DNA from: Parabacteroides sp. An277
Lineage (GTDB): Bacteria > Bacteroidota > Bacteroidia > Bacteroidales > Tannerellaceae
Direction of reading: 5' to 3'
NCBI RefSeq assembly: GCF_002159645.1
Contig: NZ_NFJB01000025.1
Location: forward strand, 1 to 60,609
Length of the DNA stretch: 60,609 nucleotides
Shown here: piece after piece, positions 34,843 to 42,579 of the stretch
Layout of the letters: the number at the start of each line of letters is the position of its first letter
Numbering within the stretch: the stretch's first letter is position 1
Made by a program: the position numbers and the translations under genes
Notes under the pieces: generated by a model
What the model saw: only the letters and a program-made list of their open reading frames with translations
Databases searched by the model: none
What the model was told of the DNA's origin: nothing

Positions 34843-35805
34843 TTAATCAAGCGCAAAGGTAGTAAAAACAAAGCCATGGTCTGAAGCATAAAAGAACTTT
34901 TTGCCCTTAAAATCTAACGTGCCAGGCAGGTCGGCGTTATAAGATTCCGACTTTGTAGCACGCAGCTTCTTACCTATATAATAAATGTAATCAATGCGGT
35001 CCATACGATCCTTCACGTCGCCGTCCGACCAATACCACGTAACGCCTAATTCCTTCGTCGGGTCGGGGTGCATTTCGCGGAAACTATCCTCGAATCCGGC
35101 CTTCTCCATCTCCTTCGATACTGTCCAGTTCACCACCGCTCCGCCGTGATTATACATATCCTTCGTGGCCTCCGTCCAGTCTAAATGCGAATGGCTATTG
35201 AAATCGCCGCCCATAATCACCGGGATGCTGTCCGCCTCCGCCAAGAAAGGTTTCAGGACGGAAAGGATGCGGCGCACCTCCTCGTCGCGCGTACCTTCAT
35301 CGTCCCACGCCAGAATCTCTTGTTCGCTCTTTTCCGTCGGAGTCAAACGTTCGTCTGGTAAATAATGCAACCAGGTATCGAACACGCGTACCCGCTTGCC
35401 ATTCATATCCAATTCTACGCCGCCAAAGTTGAATGTCGAGATAGAATCCGGGAAAGTATAGGTTTTCACAATCGGATAGCGGCTGTATATCGAAAGATTA
35501 TCCGAAATCAGCCGGTGGTAATACCCCAGATGGTCTGCCACTTGGTTGGAGCAGCCATACGTCTCAATCATCAGGATGACATCCGCGTCGCTCTGCTTCA
35601 AAATCCCTTTCGTGCCTTCGCACCCTTTCTCCGGATATGCCTTCGAATGCCCGGCATGCCAAACATTCCACGAAAGTACCTTCAATTCCTTCACCTCTTT
35701 TTCCGGCTGCTCCTCCTCCGGTTGAGGAGTACAAGCGCATAGTGCCCCAAGCATCCATGCTCCGGCAACACTTTTCTTAAAAAACTTTTTCCTTACTAAT
35801 TTCAT
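34843..35805 (-). CDS. Endonuclease/exonuclease/phosphatase (EEP) family lipoprotein
   Basis: The 320-aa protein has a short basic start, then AWMLGALCACTPQPEEEQPE, a lipoprotein signal with Cys near residue 25. EEP motifs follow: LKVLSWNVWHAG, DVILMIETYG (metal Glu), SRYPIV, IMGGDFNSHSHLDW and the final SDHGFVF with catalytic His. The family includes DNase I, inositol phosphatases and sphingomyelinases; being secreted with other phosphoesterases, a phospholipid, sphingolipid or nucleic acid phosphodiester is the likely target. The downstream metallophosphoesterase gene starts 12 bases after this gene stops. Confidence 0.87.
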   Translation of the reverse strand: MKLVRKKFFKKSVAGAWMLGALCACTPQPEEEQPEKEVKELKVLSWNVWHAGHSKAYPEKGCEGTKGILKQSDADVILMIETYGCSNQVADHLGYYHRLISDNLSIYSRYPIVKTYTFPDSISTFNFGGVELDMNGKRVRVFDTWLHYLPDERLTPTEKSEQEILAWDDEGTRDEEVRRILSVLKPFLAEADSIPVIMGGDFNSHSHLDWTEATKDMYNHGGAVVNWTVSKEMEKAGFEDSFREMHPDPTKELGVTWYWSDGDVKDRMDRIDYIYYIGKKLRATKSESYNADLPGTLDFKGKKFFYASDHGFVFTTFALD

Positions 35806-35855
35806 ATTCTACATTATCCATTTCTATTTCTATCTTCTTTCGGCTTTTATAACCC

Positions 35856-36015
35856 TTTCGTACCTGGTACGAAACTGTCCCTGGTGCCAGCGGGACTTTC
35901 GTACCCGGTACGAAACCATCGCTGGTGCCAATTGGGACTTTCGTACCCGGTACGAAACTGTCCCTGGACCCAGCGGGACTTTCACACCTGGTTAGAAACT
36001 ATCGCTGGACCCAGC
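35856..36015. repeat. Palindrome array, 41-42-bp period, alternating two palindromes
   Basis: TTTCGTACCnGGTACGAAA is centred at 35865, 35906 and 35948, with a decayed copy at 35989 (intervals 41, 42, 41). Between them, at about half a period, is a second palindrome GTCCCTGGTGCCAGCGGGAC (centre 35886.5 for the first), with variants GGACCCAGCGGGAC. The array fills the gap inside the phosphoesterase operon between the EEP gene and the second metallophosphoesterase gene. Confidence 0.92.
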
Positions 36016-36026
36016 GGGACTACGGC

Positions 36027-36983
36027 TTACATCTTCACTTGCCGGTCGCTCACGTAAGGATGCACCTTGTCGACATTCGGGAAATCGCCCGGCTGGGGCG
36101 CAGGCGGAAGGAACTCGCTCTTCACGCCCTCCACTTGGATGCTCCCGTTCGCCAAATCCACCGTCACAAAAGCATAAAGCGCATCCTTATATTCAATCAT
36201 GTTCCCGCTTGAATAATGGTTGGCATAGTCGCACCAATAGTAAGCGGCACTGTTGATTTGGAAATAATGCACGCCCTCAATCTCAGAATAGGCATCCACA
36301 TGGTGATGCCCGCAGAAACAGGCAATCACCTTCTGCCGATTGCGGTTCGCTTCGTGGATGACGGCCCGCACCTCCTCGCGGTTCGGGCAACTGTTTCCCG
36401 ACCAAATATCGTCCAGCCCCTGATGAGAGAAGAGAACCGTCGGTTTGTCCGTAGCCGCCAAATCCGTCCGGAGCCAATCGACCTCCTCCGGTGTAATCAA
36501 ATCCCGGTTTTCCCGGTCGACATAATAATTGCCGTGGTCGTAATCCAGCAATGCGCCCTCCTTGCGGACATGGTTCAAATCCAACACTACGCAATGAAGA
36601 TCGCCGCAATCGAACGAATAATAATTACCCGGCATCTCTAACGCATTCGTGATAACGGACTTCGTGGCATGGTCCATATCGTGGTTCCCCAAGACGCTGT
36701 ACCGCTTCCCAGGGAATTGCTCCCAGACAGGCACAATCGTATCCAGCCCTTCGCCGTGCGAGAGGTCGCCCAATTGGATGATAAAATCCGGATTCCATGC
36801 CTTCGCCGCATCGATAAACTGTTGCAAACGGCGGACGGCATCCGGCTGCAAATCCTGATGTACATCCGTCACAATCCCGAAGCGGACCTTCCCCGCTCCC
36901 TCCTTTCCCTTGCAAGAAAGGTTGAACGCCAAGGCGCAAAGCCCGACGGACATCTTCGTAATAAAAGCTCTTCGTGTTATCAT
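36027..36983 (-). CDS. Secreted calcineurin-like metallophosphoesterase (second paralogue)
   Basis: The 318-aa protein begins MITRRAFITKMSVGLCALAFNLSC, a Tat-like twin-arginine start followed by a lipoprotein-like Cys. The phosphoesterase motifs are FGIVTDVHQD, QLGDLSHGEG, LGNHDMDHA, LFSHQGLDD and FCGHHHVDAYS. It shares the order and wording of its motifs with the protein at 33829-34830. It lies 2 bases downstream of the SGNH hydrolase gene; a repeat array separates it from the EEP gene. Confidence 0.88.
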   Translation of the reverse strand: MITRRAFITKMSVGLCALAFNLSCKGKEGAGKVRFGIVTDVHQDLQPDAVRRLQQFIDAAKAWNPDFIIQLGDLSHGEGLDTIVPVWEQFPGKRYSVLGNHDMDHATKSVITNALEMPGNYYSFDCGDLHCVVLDLNHVRKEGALLDYDHGNYYVDRENRDLITPEEVDWLRTDLAATDKPTVLFSHQGLDDIWSGNSCPNREEVRAVIHEANRNRQKVIACFCGHHHVDAYSEIEGVHYFQINSAAYYWCDYANHYSSGNMIEYKDALYAFVTVDLANGSIQVEGVKSEFLPPAPQPGDFPNVDKVHPYVSDRQVKM

Positions 36984-36985
36984 TC

Positions 36986-38089
36986 TTATTTCGTTTTAAT
37001 AGGTCCTAAAATCGTGCGTGCCTTGCTGATAACCGCTTCCGCCTGCTGCCTCATACCCCAATCGGAAGGATGGACGTAATCCACCCACGAATCGGGATGA
37101 TAGTTCAATTCATCGTGCGAAAGGTAGAACAGGTTCGGCACCTTCTCCTCCTTCAACGTGCGATACGCCCGGCGCAACGCCAAATTCGTATGATGATAGC
37201 GATGGAACTGCGTCGTGTCGCTCTCCGCTTGGCAGTATCCGGCATGTTCCACCAAGAGAATCGGCGTATCATGTTTCGCCCGCAACTGACGGACTGCCGC
37301 GAGGGCACGCTCATAAATCACCTCGTCCGGTTCGTCCGGCAGATTCGCCATGCAGTCGATAACATACAATCGCGCAGGGATTTCCCCGATGAAATCCAGC
37401 ACGCCCTCCTCCAACCTGCCGTTCCCGGAGAAACCTAAATTCACCACCGGACACTGAAGAGTGCGCTGCACGATGTTCGTCCACGCCATACCGGGACGCG
37501 AAGCACACGCTCCCTGCGCGATGGAGGTCCCATACACCACAATCGGCTCCTCCGTCGAAGCAGGCACATACTCGAAACGGCTCCCCTCCGGCACGCCCAC
37601 TTGCAACCACTTCACGCCATTATACAACGGCAGGTACAAATAATAAGAAACCATTCCCTCCGTCTCATTCTTAATCTGATAAGAATAAGCGATCGTATCC
37701 CCGAAGCTATAATTCGAAAAGCAAATCGTCCAACGTCCCTGCCCGTCTGTCTGATACAAATCCACGCCCGACACACCGGTCGAAGGCATGTGCGGCATCG
37801 CATATCCGCCCTTCACCTGATAACGCACCTTCAGCTCCCGCGCATCCGTCCGGAAACAAAGCGCCAGTCCCGCCGTCTCTTGCGACAAATTCCAAACCGC
37901 CTCGCGCACCTCCGGCTTCGCCCTGTCCGGCAACCGCTGAAACTCCTTCCCAATCTCCTCCGAAAACCCCTGATTCTGAAAAACAGGAAACGCGCACGCA
38001 CACGGATCGTTCCACGTCCATTGCGCCCAAGCGGGCAAAGAGATTGCCGCGCCTAATATACACATAACAAGATGTCTCATTTTATCCAT
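36986..38089 (-). CDS. Secreted SGNH/GDSL hydrolase with N-terminal beta domain
   Basis: The 367-aa protein has a signal peptide (MRHLVMCILGAAISLPAWAQ). An N-terminal beta-rich domain (about 20-180) resembles the carbohydrate-binding-like domain found before many Bacteroidota SGNH esterases. The catalytic domain has YGTSIAQGACASRPG (nucleophile Ser), LGFSGNGRLE (block II-III) and VDYVHPSDWG (Asp-x-x-His). It would remove acyl groups from lipids or glycans. It is the first gene of the five-gene hydrolase operon. The first or fourth residue Met may be the start. Confidence 0.87.
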   Translation of the reverse strand: MDKMRHLVMCILGAAISLPAWAQWTWNDPCACAFPVFQNQGFSEEIGKEFQRLPDRAKPEVREAVWNLSQETAGLALCFRTDARELKVRYQVKGGYAMPHMPSTGVSGVDLYQTDGQGRWTICFSNYSFGDTIAYSYQIKNETEGMVSYYLYLPLYNGVKWLQVGVPEGSRFEYVPASTEEPIVVYGTSIAQGACASRPGMAWTNIVQRTLQCPVVNLGFSGNGRLEEGVLDFIGEIPARLYVIDCMANLPDEPDEVIYERALAAVRQLRAKHDTPILLVEHAGYCQAESDTTQFHRYHHTNLALRRAYRTLKEEKVPNLFYLSHDELNYHPDSWVDYVHPSDWGMRQQAEAVISKARTILGPIKTK

Positions 38090-38125
38090 TTAAACTAAAG
38101 AATGAACACACTTTTCTGCAAACGC

Positions 38126-38263
38126 CGCGACGCCGTCGCGGAGAAATCAGAGCACTCTGCAAATGCCACGACGCCGTCGCGAAGAAATCGGAGCACTCTG
38201 CAAACGCCGCGACGCCGTCGCGAAGAAATCAGAGCACTCTGCAAACGTCGCGACGCCGTCGCG
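38126..38263. repeat. GC-rich palindrome array, exact 41-bp period, in the leader of the hydrolase operon
   Basis: CGCGACGCCGTCGCG palindromes are centred at 38133, 38174, 38215 and 38256 (41 apart). At the exact half-period, a second palindrome CAGAGCACTCTG (or GGAGCACTCTG) is found, for example at 38148-38159, centred 38153.5. The array lies between the SGNH gene start and a TAATTTTG promoter element at 38311-38318, so it would be transcribed as the 5' leader and could fold into stable hairpins. Confidence 0.93.
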
Positions 38264-38310
38264 AAGAAATCGGAGCACTCTGCAAGCCTAACGGCCCGGA
38301 TTTCCAGTCG

Positions 38311-38318
38311 CAAAATTA
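38311..38318 (-). promoter_or_regulatory. Candidate -7 promoter element for the secreted hydrolase operon
   Basis: The minus strand reads TAATTTTG, matching TAnnTTTG. It would start transcription near 38306 and place the 41-bp palindrome array inside a leader of about 215 bases. No strong -33 TTTG is seen. Confidence 0.4.
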
Positions 38319-38592
38319 GGTAATAATTTAAACTACGTAAACTTCTCGTGCGACTTTTTCTACACCTGCTACATTTTCGTATTTTATCAAAACAAACGAA
38401 AAAATTCTATCCGGTTTATCGGTAACTGTTAGGATAATGTTTCGCACTTTAGCTCTGTCTCCTGCAAAAGGAGACGGACATATTGCAAAAAGATCCGCCG
38501 GTATCTGAAGTATAAGTCGCTGGAATTACCCAATAACCAGCATTAGACATTATACTACCATTATTTACTGAAAAAAGAAAAGTGTACATCGC
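38319..38592. other. Intergenic stretch; possible decayed coding remnant
   Basis: No convincing gene. On the minus strand a 46-codon frame (38449-38589, starting MYTFLFSVNNGSIMSN) and an overlapping 60-plus-codon frame without an ATG, reading through SPFAGDRAKVRNIIL to 38325, are open. Neither has a recognisable domain or a promoter. They could be remnants of a larger gene or chance frames. Confidence 0.25.
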
Positions 38593-38626
38593 TTTGACAG
38601 ATTACCGGATACTTTTGCTACCTTTG
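38593..38626 (+). promoter_or_regulatory. Promoter of the alpha/beta hydrolase gene
   Basis: TTTG at 38593-38596 and TACCTTTG at 38619-38626 with a 22-base spacer. The predicted start of transcription, near 38631, excludes translation starts upstream of it and leaves a very short leader. Confidence 0.6.
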
Positions 38627-38644
38627 CTCCAAATGAAAACAGGT

Positions 38645-39646
38645 ATGAGACGATTCTATTGGTTAAGCCTTTTGGCATGGTTTTGCTTATTCACGGCACA
38701 AGCACAATACGTGCACGACATTTTGGGAGGCAAATACCAAAAACGAACCATCGAGATGGGAAACGACAACGAAGGACGCGTAATTTGCACGCTCGTCCGC
38801 CAGCTTCCCCAACCAGGATGTCGGCAAGCCATTCTCTATCTCCATGGTTATAACGACTATTTCTTCCAGTCGCAATTGGGAGACAGCGCGCAGGCCCATG
38901 GATACAACTTCTATGCCCTCGACCTCCGGAAGTACGGACGTTCGTTGCTTCCTCATCAAGATGCCTTTTATTGCCGAAGTCTACAAGCCTATTTTGCCGA
39001 CATGGATACCGCGCTACATATCATCCAGGAAGAGGGCCATCGGGATATCTATTTAATAGGCCACTCTACAGGCGGATTGATTATTTCCTATTACATGAAG
39101 CATCACCCCGAAGCACCGGTACGCGGCGTAGCCTTGAATAGTCCTTTCCTGGATTGGAACTTCGGCTGGGCGATGGAAAATATCTTGATCCCAACGGTTG
39201 CCTGGCTGGGAAACTATTTCCCCGAATGGGTCGTTCAACGCGGAGGAAATGCCTCATACTCACATAGTTTGCTGAAAAAGTTCCACGGAGAATGGGAATT
39301 TGACACGGACTGGAAGAGGCCGCTTGGACATCCGAAACGAGCCGGATGGATTCATGCCATCGAAGAGGCACAACAGGACGTCCAAAAAGGATGTGCCATC
39401 GCATGCCCGGTATTAGTACTGTCTTCTACCCGCTCCTATCCAGAATCGGCCGAGTGGCACGACGAATACCTTTCGTCGGATATTGTCCTTTCGGTAGACG
39501 ATATCCAACAGTATGGGGAAAGATTAGGACCAAACGTCGAGCGGCACCGCATCGAAGGAGGCATCCACGACCTTATCCTTTCGCCCCGCCCGGCCCGAGA
39601 CGAAGCATACCGCCTCCTCTTCGAATGGTTAGCTCATATAAAATGA
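38645..39646 (+). CDS. Secreted alpha/beta hydrolase (lysophospholipase-like)
   Basis: The 333-aa protein begins MRRFYWLSLLAWFCLFTAQAQ, a clear signal peptide. An in-frame ATG at 38633 adds four residues and is also possible; a GTG at 38582 lies upstream of the promoter and is rejected. Features are AILYLHGYNDYFFQS (oxyanion loop), GHSTGGLI (nucleophile elbow), SSTRSYPESAEWHDEYL and GGIHDLIL (catalytic His). The family includes monoacylglycerol lipases and lysophospholipases; the substrate is unknown. A second promoter for the Wzi-like gene begins just after its stop. Confidence 0.83.
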   Translation: MRRFYWLSLLAWFCLFTAQAQYVHDILGGKYQKRTIEMGNDNEGRVICTLVRQLPQPGCRQAILYLHGYNDYFFQSQLGDSAQAHGYNFYALDLRKYGRSLLPHQDAFYCRSLQAYFADMDTALHIIQEEGHRDIYLIGHSTGGLIISYYMKHHPEAPVRGVALNSPFLDWNFGWAMENILIPTVAWLGNYFPEWVVQRGGNASYSHSLLKKFHGEWEFDTDWKRPLGHPKRAGWIHAIEEAQQDVQKGCAIACPVLVLSSTRSYPESAEWHDEYLSSDIVLSVDDIQQYGERLGPNVERHRIEGGIHDLILSPRPARDEAYRLLFEWLAHIK

Positions 39647-39647
39647 T

Positions 39648-39655
39648 TATCTTTG
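39648..39655 (+). promoter_or_regulatory. -7 promoter element for the Wzi-like gene
   Basis: TATCTTTG lies directly after the hydrolase stop codon and 29 bases before the ATG at 39684. No clear -33 TTTG. Confidence 0.5.
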
Positions 39656-39683
39656 CCCCTCCATTATATAATAGGTAAAAGAA

Positions 39684-41171
39684 ATGAAACATACATTCTA
39701 TAAATACTTTCCCTTGGCGGCGCTCTGGCTTGCTTTTCCGCTCCACGCCCAAGAGGCTGTCGAAACGGACGCCACAAGCTATCGAGCCGAAATCATGGGA
39801 AGTGCAGCAACGGGCGATAATACGCCTTTTTGGATGACAAGCAACCGCTATGGCATCGTCCCGCTCGAAGCCAACAACGCCTATCTGCGCGCCGGCGTGT
39901 TTCACCAACAACATTTCGGGAAAGGATTCCGCTGGGGTGCGGGCATCGACTTTGTAGCCGTCGTCCCACGATACAAGAATGCCTATCTGCACCAGCTTTA
40001 TGCCGAATTGGGTTACAAATGTATCGAAGTAAGCATTGGGAGCAAAGAGCGATACCAATCGTTGGTCGACGCCTCGCTCAGTAGCGGCGATATGATTTAT
40101 TCTAATAACGCCCGGCCCATTCCAGAGATGAACATTAGCATTCCGCGCTTTACTACCATCCCGCTCACCAAAGGCTGGCTGCAATTCAAAGGGAACTTCA
40201 GCGTGGGCCGTTCGTTTGATACGGGTTATCTGGAGGAATGGCACGGCGACGAATATACGTGGGTAAAAAATGTATTATGGCACCACAAATCGCTCTTCCT
40301 CCAAGTAAAAGATACGCGCGGCGATTTCCCATTCTCGGCCACTATCGGCATCCAGCACATTGCCCAATGGGGCGGCACGTCGACTAATCCCAATATCGGC
40401 GAACAACCGCATTCCTTCAAAGACTTCCTCCGCATCATTACAGGGCGCGAAGGAGGTGGAGACGCGACGCTTTCAGACCAAATCAACGTCTTGGGTTCGC
40501 ACCATATCTCCTACGACTTCGGACTGAAATATGAAGCAAACGATTGGTCCGTGCGCGGTTATTATCAGCATCTCTCCTACGACAAGTCCGGCATGGAATT
40601 TTACAACGGAACGGACGGCCTTTGGGGAATTGAACTAAATCTGCCCCGGTTCTCGTGGCTCGACCGCTTCGTCTTCGAATACATCACGACCCGGAATCAA
40701 TCCGGTCCCTTCCATTATATTTGGTTCGACCACGAAACACATCCGGGCCGAGGCGGCGGAGATGATAACTATTATAACAACGATGAATACATCACGGGCA
40801 ATTCCTACTTCAACCGAGGTATCGGTTCGCCCCTCATCACCTCGCCCGAATACAACACCAACCATGCACCAGGCTTTCAGAACAACCGTATCCGCGATTT
40901 CCATTTCGGCCTGCAAGGCGCGCTTTCGTCGCACGTTCGCTATCGTTTCCTCCTGACGGTCATGAACGCTTGGGGTACTTTCCGCCGCCCGTTCCTCCAG
41001 AAGAAAGAGGGTGTTTCGCTTTTGGCTGACATCACCTACACACATCCACGCCTTCCAGGTTGGGACTTCTGCGGCTCCGTCAGTGCCGACACGGGCGACG
41101 TTTTCGGCGATTCCACCACCGGATTCAGCCTCCGCATTCGCAAACGCGGCCTGTTGAAGCGGTGGGAATAA
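39684..41171 (+). CDS. Capsule assembly Wzi-family outer membrane protein
   Basis: The 495-aa protein has a signal peptide (KYFPLAALWLAFPLHAQ) and a beta-barrel pattern with many alternating aromatic strands. TPFWMTSNRYGIVPLEANNAYLRAG and FEVSIGSKERYQSLVD-like segments (here IEVSIGSKERYQ) are typical of the Bacteroidota Wzi-like family, as are the later YQHLSYDKSGMEF and LWGIELNLP. Wzi in enterobacteria holds capsule to the outer membrane; in Bacteroidota the ligand is uncertain. No capsule cluster is adjacent. The dispersed terminator element starts 19 bases downstream. Confidence 0.83.
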   Translation: MKHTFYKYFPLAALWLAFPLHAQEAVETDATSYRAEIMGSAATGDNTPFWMTSNRYGIVPLEANNAYLRAGVFHQQHFGKGFRWGAGIDFVAVVPRYKNAYLHQLYAELGYKCIEVSIGSKERYQSLVDASLSSGDMIYSNNARPIPEMNISIPRFTTIPLTKGWLQFKGNFSVGRSFDTGYLEEWHGDEYTWVKNVLWHHKSLFLQVKDTRGDFPFSATIGIQHIAQWGGTSTNPNIGEQPHSFKDFLRIITGREGGGDATLSDQINVLGSHHISYDFGLKYEANDWSVRGYYQHLSYDKSGMEFYNGTDGLWGIELNLPRFSWLDRFVFEYITTRNQSGPFHYIWFDHETHPGRGGGDDNYYNNDEYITGNSYFNRGIGSPLITSPEYNTNHAPGFQNNRIRDFHFGLQGALSSHVRYRFLLTVMNAWGTFRRPFLQKKEGVSLLADITYTHPRLPGWDFCGSVSADTGDVFGDSTTGFSLRIRKRGLLKRWE

Positions 41172-41189
41172 ACACATCCCGCTGGATTG

Positions 41190-41366
41190 AACACGGAGGC
41201 GCGGAGACACGGAGCATTTAATTCGTCGTTAATTATTAATCGTCAATCGCTCCGTGTCTTTGTGCCTCTGTGTTTTTTACCGTTCTGAACCCTACCAAAT
41301 ACAATTATAAATTCCTCCATTCACGCTGTCGTTCCCGCCATTCACGCCGTGGATTTATGCCTATAC
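41190..41366 (+). repeat. Dispersed 3'-end element, copy 2 (terminator hairpin plus conserved tail)
   Basis: The first part is a 26-bp hairpin (41190-41215 with 41249-41274) whose imperfect positions are all G-U pairs in the plus-strand RNA. TTTTTTACC follows, then a tail matching that of the copy at 231-367, including TTATAAATTCC and a 21-bp-spaced CCATTCACGC repeat. It serves as the terminator for the Wzi-like gene. Confidence 0.75.
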
Positions 41367-41391
41367 GATGAGGATGTTGTAAAAGGAATAA

Positions 41392-41444
41392 AAACACAGA
41401 GGTACGGAACCTTTAATTATTCATTGCTCCGTACCTCTGTGTTT
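41392..41444. terminator. Perfect 17-bp hairpin between convergent genes
   Basis: AAACACAGAGGTACGGA (41392-41408) is the exact inverse of 41428-41444 around a 19-base AT-rich loop. The ACACAGAGG sequence is shared with the hairpin of the dispersed element beside it. It lies 13 bases beyond the stop of the minus-strand PlsC gene and could terminate that gene. Confidence 0.7.
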
Positions 41445-41456
41445 AAAATAACCTTC

Positions 41457-42197
41457 CTACCCTCGGAACTCCGGCCAAAGGTCTTGAGCAATGATTTGCT
41501 GCGTACGATCGGCCACTTCCTGCAATCCCTGAGGTGTCGTATCTAAACCCTCGACGGAAATCTCCTCGTGGATGACCATTTCCAAGCGATGGCTGTGCAA
41601 GTTGAGCGAACCACTCGAGAGGACATGGAACGGACCGTTCAGCGTAATCGGGATGATAGGCAGATGTTGGTCCGCCGCCATCTGGAACGCACCTCGCTTA
41701 AAGCGACGCATCTTACCCGTCTTCGTCCGCGAACCCTCAGGGAAAATAGCCACCGAAGCGCCGCCTCGCAGGCTCTTCTCCGCCTGGCGCACCGAACGCG
41801 CTGCCGCCTTCGCCGAAGAATTATCAACAAAGATAAAACCGGCTGCCCGACAAGCTGCCCCCACAAACGGAATCTTCTCGAGGCTGGCTTTCATAATCCA
41901 CTTGATGGGCGCGCCCAGGAAACCGTATATCAAAAAGATATCGAATGCGCCTTGGTGATTCGCGGCAAAGATATACGACTGCCCTTTCCGGATATGTTCC
42001 CGACCTCGCACCTTCACCGGACATAACGCCAGATAACACGCCAACCGAGACCAAATCATTCCCGGATAATAAGAGAAAATCCGTTCGCCTCCCAACATAC
42101 ACCCTACAATCGTAGTGAGCGCGGTCAGGAGCGTCAACACTAAAAACAATGGGACAAAAATTATCCACGTGTACAAGACATAAAATAGACGTTTCAT
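41457..42197 (-). CDS. plsC: 1-acyl-sn-glycerol-3-phosphate acyltransferase (PlsC)
   Basis: The 246-aa membrane enzyme makes phosphatidic acid from lysophosphatidic acid. Motifs in order: ANHQGAFDIF (the HX4D site), FIFVDNSSAKAAARS, FPEGSRTKTG and PIIPITLNG. Two hydrophobic segments at the N-terminus anchor it (LYTWIIFVPLFLVLTLLTAL). The frame is open to 42254, but a TATCTTTG element at 42221-42228 lies between, so the ATG at 42197 is chosen. Unlike the acyltransferase at 28661-29497, this one has the canonical four-residue spacing. Confidence 0.9.
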   Translation of the reverse strand: MKRLFYVLYTWIIFVPLFLVLTLLTALTTIVGCMLGGERIFSYYPGMIWSRLACYLALCPVKVRGREHIRKGQSYIFAANHQGAFDIFLIYGFLGAPIKWIMKASLEKIPFVGAACRAAGFIFVDNSSAKAAARSVRQAEKSLRGGASVAIFPEGSRTKTGKMRRFKRGAFQMAADQHLPIIPITLNGPFHVLSSGSLNLHSHRLEMVIHEEISVEGLDTTPQGLQEVADRTQQIIAQDLWPEFRG

Positions 42198-42220
42198 AGC
42201 TGAATTTGTATTTCGCGGGA

Positions 42221-42228
42221 CAAAGATA
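42221..42228 (-). promoter_or_regulatory. -7 promoter element for plsC
   Basis: The minus strand reads TATCTTTG, 23 bases before the ATG at 42197. It decides the start of the gene. Confidence 0.55.
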
Positions 42229-42339
42229 GGAGCTAATTTCACACCTTTCATCATTTTTCTCCTAAAATATTTTCACAATCGGGTTATTATTGCTTTATTT
42301 GCAGGAGAAATTCGAATAATTAGTAAAGCGTCTATAACC

Positions 42340-42513
42340 ATGAGCGAATTGATGAAAAACTTAGGAGTCATCGTACTCCTTATCGGCGTAGTGATATTGG
42401 CAGTTCCAGCAATGACTGGAGGTATGACCAATGCAGTCTTAATGACAGGTTTAATTGTTATTGTAGTAGGCTATTTGAGCCACATCTTCATTAACAAGAA
42501 AGCCGAAAGTTAA
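42340..42513 (+). CDS. 57-aa small membrane protein
   Basis: A short reading frame begins MSELMKNLGVIVLLIGVVIL and has two hydrophobic segments (LGVIVLLIGVVILAVPAM and AVLMTGLIVIVVGYLSHIFI) joined by TGGMTN, ending in NKKAES. The balanced composition and two-helix hairpin make it a credible gene. It lies alone on the plus strand between the divergent plsC and the convergent aminotransferase. I know such two-helix proteins from Bacteroidales genomes only as hypothetical proteins. Confidence 0.65.
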   Translation: MSELMKNLGVIVLLIGVVILAVPAMTGGMTNAVLMTGLIVIVVGYLSHIFINKKAES

Positions 42514-42579
42514 GAAGAGACAAACGAGAAACGACGGATTATGGATTGGCCCTCGGGCGGTTCATGATCCGTTTTTCTT

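Noticed and set aside
38582-38644. Earlier starts (GTG 38582 or ATG 38633) for the alpha/beta hydrolase
   Set aside because: GTG lies upstream of the -7 promoter element; ATG 38633 would be nearly leaderless and only lengthens the signal peptide by four residues. The latter cannot be fully excluded.
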